Origin: Bacteroidales bacterium UBA5762
Lineage (GTDB): Bacteria > Bacteroidota > Bacteroidia > Bacteroidales > TTA-H9
Length of the DNA stretch: 11,653 nt
Assembly (NCBI GenBank): GCA_002418865.1
Contig: DIEY01000012.1
Location: forward strand, 12,209 to 23,861
Direction: 5' to 3'
A program made the translations under genes and the position numbers. The notes beneath the pieces are model-generated. The model searched no databases and was not told where the DNA came from. It saw only the letters and a list, made by a program, of their open reading frames with translations. Of the stretch, positions 7,323 through 11,653 are shown piece by piece (position 1 is the first letter of the stretch; the number at the start of each line of letters is the position of its first letter).

Positions 7323-7853
7323 TCAAACACTAACATTATTAAGCAATTGAAGAAAAAACTCATCTTCCCAATGGTTTGCGTTGATCACCCATTCTTTTCT
7401 TCTCCCTGTGATTTCGAAACCGAATTTTTGGAACAGCCGCAAGCTTGGTTCGTTTGAGACTAAGATGCTACAGTATAATTGGTGAAGAGCTAGCACCTGA
7501 AAACTATGATGAATCATCAAATCGAGGGCCTCCTTGGCAAAGCCCTTTCTTCTTTCTTGTTTTTCAATGGCAATACCTATACCCGCTCTGCGATTCAAAG
7601 GATCGAAATCAAAAAGGTCGATTAAACCAACAGGACGTTTGTTGTGAAGCGATTCGATGACCATTCGAAGTTCGCGGCTGCCATAAATATCCTGTATGGT
7701 TGAGTTCAACACATATTGTTCAATAGCATAGCGCGAATAAGGTGTAACCGTTTGGGTTACCCTCCATAATGAGGGGTCATTTTCAAAATGATAAATCCAA
7801 TCGGCATCTTCCATCTCCATTGCCCTGAGTCGTATATTATCTCCTTGTATCAT
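7323..7853 (-). CDS. GNAT-family N-acetyltransferase (RimJ/SpeG-like)
   Basis: This 176-residue acetyl-CoA-dependent acetyltransferase has the GNAT_3-type start IRLRAMEMEDADWIYHFEND (about 7-26). The acetyl-CoA loop is ERRKGFAKEAL (100-110), preceded by the GIGIAIE strand (91-97). The C-terminal CoA/dimer segment is SNEPSLRLFQKFGFEITG (133-150). The acceptor could be a protein N-terminus, a polyamine or another small amine; sequence alone does not decide. It lies between dapF and mltG with gaps of only 2 and 3 nt, so it is surely co-transcribed and probably translationally coupled. This layout could hint at a cell-wall-related substrate, but that is inference. Confidence 0.9.
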   Translation of the reverse strand: MIQGDNIRLRAMEMEDADWIYHFENDPSLWRVTQTVTPYSRYAIEQYVLNSTIQDIYGSRELRMVIESLHNKRPVGLIDLFDFDPLNRRAGIGIAIEKQERRKGFAKEALDLMIHHSFQVLALHQLYCSILVSNEPSLRLFQKFGFEITGRRKEWVINANHWEDEFFLQLLNNVSV

Positions 7854-7855
7854 AA

Positions 7856-8644
7856 TTATATAGTATATCTTCCATGAAAAACGAAGGTTGCAGGGCCAGT
7901 GAGCGTAATTTGAATGAATTTCTCGTTTTCTCTTTCAAAATTTACTTTTAAATCTCCTCCTCTTGTTAAAACCTTAATTGGCCCATGGTACAAATTCTTA
8001 ACAAGACTATAAGCTATAGCCGAGGCAGTTACTCCAGTTCCACAACTTAATGTTTCAGCTTCAACACCTCTTTCGTAAGTTCTAACAAAAATTCCATCTG
8101 ATGTCTCGGCTACAAAATTCACGTTGATGCCTTCGTCTTTATAAAGTGATTGATAACGAATTCTCCTTCCTTCTTGATCGACATCATAATTATTCAAATC
8201 CTGATATTTCACAAACCGCACCAAATGGGGTGATCCTGTATTAAGAACCCAGTCGTCGCCGAACTGATGAATAAAACTTACATCATTTAAGGATAATCTA
8301 ACCATTGTTTCAAAACGATTCGTGCTTAATATTTCAGCCGTATGAATTCCATCTGCAGCCTTAAATTGGGTTTGTTGTTGAATGATTCCTAAGGATTTGG
8401 CAAAAGCAACCACACACCTACCCCCATTGCCGCACATGGTAGCTAAATTACCATCGGAATTGTAATAAAGCATTTCGAAATCATACTCTTCGGATGAATT
8501 GAGCAAAATCAGACCATCGGCACCTATACCCAGATGACGATGACATAAATTTGCAATCATATTTCTATCTGCTGAAAAAAAGTCAGTCCGATTATCTATT
8601 AAAATAAAATCATTCCCACTTCCATGATATTTAGCAAAATCCAT
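7856..8644 (-). CDS. dapF: Diaminopimelate epimerase
   Basis: DapF converts LL-diaminopimelate to meso-diaminopimelate, the peptidoglycan cross-linking residue and the direct precursor of lysine. It is cofactor-independent and uses a two-cysteine mechanism. Both cysteines are visible: C71 in MCGNGGRC and C201 in SCGTG. Other family motifs are KYHGSGNDFILID (5-17), GIGADGL (39-45), NSDG (62-65), INVNF (173-177) and YERGVEAET (190-198). Length (262) is normal. It is the first gene of the minus-strand operon with the GNAT gene and mltG, and is divergent from htrA. Confidence 0.97.
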   Translation of the reverse strand: MDFAKYHGSGNDFILIDNRTDFFSADRNMIANLCHRHLGIGADGLILLNSSEEYDFEMLYYNSDGNLATMCGNGGRCVVAFAKSLGIIQQQTQFKAADGIHTAEILSTNRFETMVRLSLNDVSFIHQFGDDWVLNTGSPHLVRFVKYQDLNNYDVDQEGRRIRYQSLYKDEGINVNFVAETSDGIFVRTYERGVEAETLSCGTGVTASAIAYSLVKNLYHGPIKVLTRGGDLKVNFERENEKFIQITLTGPATFVFHGRYTI

Positions 8645-8672
8645 GTTCTTAACTTAACATTATTTAAACCAC

Positions 8673-8689
8673 TTTAACCTTTCGTTAAA
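8673..8689. promoter_or_regulatory. Candidate operator palindrome between dapF and htrA
   Basis: TTTAAC (8673-8678) and GTTAAA (8684-8689) are perfect inverted arms around CTTTC, 17 bp in all. It lies 29 bp upstream of the dapF start and 159 bp upstream of the chosen htrA start. More TTAAC words lie alongside (8649-8658). It could bind a dimeric regulator, but AT-rich palindromes of this size also arise by chance. I can name no regulator for it. Confidence 0.25.
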
Positions 8690-8847
8690 AAGCCTCACAG
8701 TCAAACAGGAATAAAAATTTTTACAAGTATTACCGAAGCGAAATTAATATGAAAATGAATTAAGGTACAATTATTGAGTAAAATTTGTTTGTCAGAAAAT
8801 TTAATAATAAGATGAAAAACACATTTAAGGATTTAAAAATCAATAAT

Positions 8848-10290
8848 ATGAAAAAATATCTTTCATTCTTTATTGTGGCCATATTAGGTGGTCTTATTTC
8901 TTTAGCTATTTACAAAGCCATTGAACCTGAGCCCACGAGCTTTCAAGTTCAACAGTCAACTCCTGCTCAACAAGTTAGTCTTACAGGGGTTTCTGGCATG
9001 CCATTGCCTGATTTTGTAGAAGCAGCCAATAATACGGTTCATGCGGTGGTACATATTAAAGCAGAATTTGCAAGAAAAAATTCTCTTTATGAAGATTTCT
9101 TCGAAAATTTCTTCAATCCTTTTAGTGTACCCAGATCGTCTGCCCCGATTATCGGAACTGGTTCGGGGGTTATTATTTCGCCCGAAGGCTATATAATAAC
9201 CAATAATCACGTTGTTCAGGATGCGATTAATATAGAAGTTACATTGAACGATAAAAGAGTTTACAAGGCAAAAGTCGTGGGTACTGATCCATCTACTGAT
9301 TTAGCCTTAATTAAAATCGACGAGAACAATTTACCTTATTTAATTTACGGCAATAGTGACGATTTAAAAGTAGGAGAATGGGTATTAGCCGTTGGCAATC
9401 CATTTAATTTAACCAGTACGGTTACTGCAGGAATTGTCAGTGCCAAAGCGAGAAATATCAATATTTTAGGTGATCGGACGGGTCAAACCATAGAATCTTT
9501 TATACAAACCGACGCAGCAGTCAATCGTGGCAATAGTGGAGGGGCATTAGTCAATACGAGAGGAGAATTGGTGGGAATAAATGCGGCCATTGCTTCTGGT
9601 AATGGTTTTTATACAGGCTATTCATTTGCCATTCCTATCAACCTTGTACGCAAGGTGGCTAAAGATTTGCTGCAATATGGCGAAGTGCAAAGAGGATATA
9701 TTGGCGTTCAGATTCAAGAAGTGGATGCAGAATTAGCTAAAAAGAAAAATCTCGATAAGATTAAAGGGGTATATGTGGCCGATGTTACCGATAATGGCTC
9801 TGCTCAAAAGGCAGGCATTAAGCCGGGTGATGTTATAGTTGCCGTTAATGATAGAGAAGTTAACAGTAATTCTGAGCTCTTAGAAATCATTGGTCAATAT
9901 AGCCCGGGCGATAAAATTAATCTGACCATAGAAAGAAATGGACAACCTAAAACCTATGAGATTACACTTACGAATCAACAAGGAACAACAGAAAAAATTA
10001 AACATGAAGAGGCTTCCTTCATCGAAAACTTAGGTGCCTCATTTCGACCTGTTCCCGATGAAATAAAAAAACAACTGGGCATACAATCAGGTGTGGAAAT
10101 TACCGAATTGCGTCCTGGAGCTTTATCGGCCATAGGAATTAAAAAGGGATTCATCATCACGCGTATCGACAGAGTAAGAGTAAACTCCGTAAAGGATATA
10201 GAAGATGCCCTGAAAGATAAACGCGGAGGAGTACTCATAGAAGGCATTTATCCGAATGGCGTTAGAGCCTATTATGGACTTGGATTATAA
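8848..10290 (+). CDS. DegP/HtrA-family periplasmic serine protease (Do-like), two PDZ domains
   Basis: This envelope protease-chaperone degrades misfolded exported proteins. With the start at 8848 it is 480 residues: a membrane anchor or uncleaved signal at about 4-23, a trypsin-like domain at about 55-275, PDZ1 at about 280-375, and PDZ2 at about 390-475. The catalytic triad is H121 (TNNHVV), D151 (STDLALIK) and S230 (RGNSGGAL). The start at 8848 places MKK directly before the hydrophobic helix, as exported proteins need. An upstream ATG (8812) and a TTG (8785) would add 12 or 21 charged residues ahead of it and are less likely. It is a single gene, divergent from dapF and followed by a strong hairpin. 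It could be named degP, degQ or htrA; sequence does not separate these. Confidence 0.94.
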   Translation: MKKYLSFFIVAILGGLISLAIYKAIEPEPTSFQVQQSTPAQQVSLTGVSGMPLPDFVEAANNTVHAVVHIKAEFARKNSLYEDFFENFFNPFSVPRSSAPIIGTGSGVIISPEGYIITNNHVVQDAINIEVTLNDKRVYKAKVVGTDPSTDLALIKIDENNLPYLIYGNSDDLKVGEWVLAVGNPFNLTSTVTAGIVSAKARNINILGDRTGQTIESFIQTDAAVNRGNSGGALVNTRGELVGINAAIASGNGFYTGYSFAIPINLVRKVAKDLLQYGEVQRGYIGVQIQEVDAELAKKKNLDKIKGVYVADVTDNGSAQKAGIKPGDVIVAVNDREVNSNSELLEIIGQYSPGDKINLTIERNGQPKTYEITLTNQQGTTEKIKHEEASFIENLGASFRPVPDEIKKQLGIQSGVEITELRPGALSAIGIKKGFIITRIDRVRVNSVKDIEDALKDKRGGVLIEGIYPNGVRAYYGLGL

Positions 10291-10304
10291 TCTCTTGGGC
10301 ATAC

Positions 10305-10362
10305 ACAATTTACCGACAGAGCTTCAATTTTCTCAATCAACGATGGCTCTGTCGGTATTTGT
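10305..10362 (+). terminator. Candidate terminator hairpin after htrA
   Basis: TACCGACAGAGC (10311-10322) pairs perfectly with GCTCTGTCGGTA (10346-10357), a 12-bp stem with a 23-nt loop. Past a small internal loop, ACAA (10305-10308) can pair with TTGT (10359-10362). It begins 15 bp after the htrA stop. The following sequence is only weakly T-rich, so it may terminate inefficiently or protect the mRNA 3' end. Confidence 0.6.
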
Positions 10363-10635
10363 AATAATGATCTTAAAGATGAAAAAAAGGAAATCAAGCC
10401 TTCATCCATTCTTTCAATATAAATTCGAAATATCCTAAAAGAAACATCAGAAAATCAATAGAAATAAAAATTACAGTCAAAATTCATTCTATTTCTCATG
10501 TTGATTGTTTAATTCTGGAAGATTTGCAAATAAAAAAATAGAAAAAGATGGGAATAATCATGTCAAAGTTTATATCTAATCGAATTACAACAATTTACAA
10601 ATCATTTGGAAGATAAGATGGAATAAATTCAGGCA

Positions 10636-10657
10636 TAATATTTGCGTATTATTTGCG
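10636..10657 (+). repeat. 11-bp tandem repeat, possible promoter element of the sigma factor gene
   Basis: TAATATTTGCG (10636-10646) is followed at once by TATTATTTGCG (10647-10657), differing at one base. Each copy looks like a -7 box with one extra base (TAnnnTTTG in place of TAnnTTTG), so promoter activity is possible but not a clean match. The unit is close to one helical turn, which would also suit a protein binding the same DNA face twice. Confidence 0.4.
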
Positions 10658-10666
10658 CGCTTTGAA

Positions 10667-10703
10667 GGTTCAAAAATTTTATAAATGGTGTAACCATTGA
10701 ACC
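10667..10703 (+). promoter_or_regulatory. Overlapping inverted repeats in the rpoD leader
   Basis: GGTTCAA (10667-10673) and TTGAACC (10697-10703) are perfect inverted copies. AATGGT (10684-10689) and ACCATT (10693-10698) form a second, tighter hairpin with a 3-nt loop that shares two bases with the first. ACCAAT (10701-10706) can also pair with ATTGGT (10738-10743) next to the start codon. Alternative folds are therefore possible 50-90 nt before the ATG. Confidence 0.35.
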
Positions 10704-10754
10704 AATAAGATTGTCATTTGTTTCGTTAGGATTCGTAATTGGTAAATATATACA

Positions 10755-11621
10755 ATGAGGCAACTTAAAATTGCAAAATCTATTACAAACCGCGAGAATG
10801 CTTCGCTTGACAAATATCTTCAAGATATTGGCAAGGAAGAGATGATTACGGTGGAAGAAGAAGTAAAATTAGCCCAAAGGATTCAGGAAGGCGACCAAAA
10901 GGCTATGGAGAAACTGTGTAAAGCCAATTTAAGGTTTGTAGTTTCTGTAGCCAAACAATATCAGAATCAGGGATTAAGTCTTCCGGATCTCATCAGTGAA
11001 GGCAATGCTGGATTAATCAAGGCTGCACAAAAATTTGATCCCACTCGTGGGTTCAAGTTTATCTCTTATGCTGTTTGGTGGATTCGCCAGAGTATTTTGC
11101 AGGCTTTAGCCGAGCAATCTCGTATCGTAAGGTTACCTTTGAACCAGGTAGGTTCGCTCAATAGGATTAAAAAAGAAGCATCAAAATTAGAGCAAAAACT
11201 TGAAAGGCCACCTTCAACTGAAGAGCTCGCTGAAGCCATGGAATTACCGGAAACCAAAGTAGATTCGGTGATGAAGGTGAACACACATTACGTGTCGATG
11301 GATGCACCTCTTCAGGATGATGAAGACACCAAATTCATCGATGTCTTTGTGGCAGAAGATACTCCGGCTACCGACGAAAACTTGATTAATGAGTCTTTGA
11401 AAGCCGAAATTGATCGTTCGCTTTCCACCCTATCCCCCAAAGAGCGAGAGATTGTATGTCTTTATTACGGTATTGGGCAAAATTATGCACTTACACTCGA
11501 TGAGATTGGGGCCAAATTTAATCTAACCCGAGAAAGGGTGCGTCAGATTAGGGAAAGAGCTATCCGACAATTGAAGCATACTTCGAGAAGCCGTTTGTTG
11601 AAAGCCTATTTAGGCCAATAG
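10755..11621 (+). CDS. rpoD: Primary RNA polymerase sigma factor (RpoD/SigA, Bacteroidota type)
   Basis: This 288-residue sigma-70 factor directs core RNA polymerase to housekeeping promoters. It has the short Bacteroidota form without region 1.1. Region 1.2 is at about 14-48, and region 2 at about 53-122 includes ANLRFVVSVAKQY, the 2.3/2.4 segment FISYAVWWIRQSILQALAEQ and the QSRIVRLPLN junction. Region 3 is at about 130-205. Region 4 at about 218-285 carries the -35-type helix-turn-helix TLDEIGAKFNLTRERVRQI. The opening MRQLKIAKSITNRENASLDK is characteristic of this factor in the phylum and fixes the ATG at 10755. A second member of the group-2 type cannot be excluded without the genome, but the strong match favours the primary factor. 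The long repeat-rich leader suggests control of its expression. Confidence 0.95.
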   Translation: MRQLKIAKSITNRENASLDKYLQDIGKEEMITVEEEVKLAQRIQEGDQKAMEKLCKANLRFVVSVAKQYQNQGLSLPDLISEGNAGLIKAAQKFDPTRGFKFISYAVWWIRQSILQALAEQSRIVRLPLNQVGSLNRIKKEASKLEQKLERPPSTEELAEAMELPETKVDSVMKVNTHYVSMDAPLQDDEDTKFIDVFVAEDTPATDENLINESLKAEIDRSLSTLSPKEREIVCLYYGIGQNYALTLDEIGAKFNLTRERVRQIRERAIRQLKHTSRSRLLKAYLGQ

Positions 11622-11622
11622 C

Positions 11623-11634
11623 CCTTTATAAAGG
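11623..11634. terminator. Short perfect palindrome just after rpoD
   Basis: CCTTTATAAAGG is a 12-bp perfect palindrome one base after the rpoD stop codon. It has no loop and no T-run behind it in the visible 19 bases, so it is at best part of a terminator or processing site cut by the window edge. Confidence 0.2.
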
Positions 11635-11653
11635 ACAGGACAACGAAAAGCGG

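Larger units (their letters stand above)
10291..10754. other. Intergenic region between htrA and the primary sigma factor
   Basis: These 464 bp hold the htrA hairpin at the left, a 10-bp palindrome ATTTGCAAAT (10522-10531), an 11-bp tandem repeat (10636-10657) and overlapping inverted repeats (10667-10703). The longest frames are a run-on that includes the htrA hairpin (to 10438) and a 22-codon frame (10548-10616); neither is credible. The right half probably holds the sigma-factor promoter and leader. Confidence 0.7.

Noticed and set aside
8785..8847. Longer htrA start at TTG 8785 or ATG 8812
   Set aside because: The extra residues are polar and charged and would precede the export signal; the ATG at 8848 gives a normal MKK-hydrophobic start. 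The ATG at 8812 is not fully excluded.
9975..10247. 90-codon minus-strand frame opposite the PDZ2 part of htrA
   Set aside because: It mirrors the coding strand of a conserved gene, and the serine/proline-rich product looks like a shadow translation.
10256..10438. 60-codon plus-strand frame starting inside htrA
   Set aside because: It overlaps the htrA 3' end and the whole 12-bp hairpin, so it is best explained as noncoding run-on.
10548..10616. 22-codon frame in the rpoD upstream region
   Set aside because: It is too short, in AT-rich DNA, without a recognisable motif or clear promoter.
1..11653. CRISPR array, insertion sequence, toxin-antitoxin or defence island
   Set aside because: No regularly spaced repeats, transposase, terminal inverted repeats or defence-type proteins are visible; all large frames are recognisable housekeeping or envelope genes apart from the protease.

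Overview
The window reads as an ordinary chromosomal stretch of a member of the phylum Bacteroidota (Bacteroidia-like). The evidence is: a secreted protease with a C-terminal type IX secretion (T9SS) sorting domain; a short primary sigma factor without region 1.1 and with the MRQLKI N-terminus typical of this phylum; start codons without Shine-Dalgarno sequences; a tRNA gene that does not encode CCA; an exact TAnnTTTG-type -7 box (461-468); and AT-rich composition. No insertion sequence, phage gene, CRISPR array or defence cassette was seen.

Layout. 1-61 is the 3' part of a tRNA-Leu(CAG) cut by the window edge. It is followed by a 435-bp spacer that starts with a strikingly purine-rich, C-poor tract. 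497-2608 (+) encodes a secreted C10 (streptopain-type) cysteine protease with prodomain, two CUB-like domains and a T9SS tail. It converges on a minus-strand pair, ispH then recF (4666 down to 2647), with 19 bp between them. A 357-bp divergent spacer (4667-5023) carries an imperfectly duplicated palindromic element and leads into an aldo/keto reductase (5024-6043, +). This gene converges on a tight minus-strand operon, dapF - GNAT acetyltransferase - mltG (8644 down to 6240), with gaps of 2 and 3 nt. A divergent region separates dapF from a DegP/HtrA-family periplasmic protease (best start 8848, end 10290, +), which is followed by a 12-bp perfect hairpin. A 464-bp spacer with tandem and inverted repeats precedes the primary sigma factor gene (10755-11621, +).

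Functional themes. Several genes serve the cell envelope: DapF makes meso-diaminopimelate for peptidoglycan and lysine, MltG cuts nascent glycan strands, HtrA handles misfolded envelope proteins, and IspH supplies isoprenoid precursors, which include the undecaprenyl carrier. RecF (recombination repair) and RpoD (transcription) are housekeeping. The C10 protease is the most accessory item.

I found no convincing undescribed multi-gene system. The signals most worth following are non-coding: the duplicated palindrome upstream of the aldo/keto reductase, the repeats and alternative hairpins in the rpoD leader, the purine tract behind the tRNA, and a palindrome between dapF and htrA.
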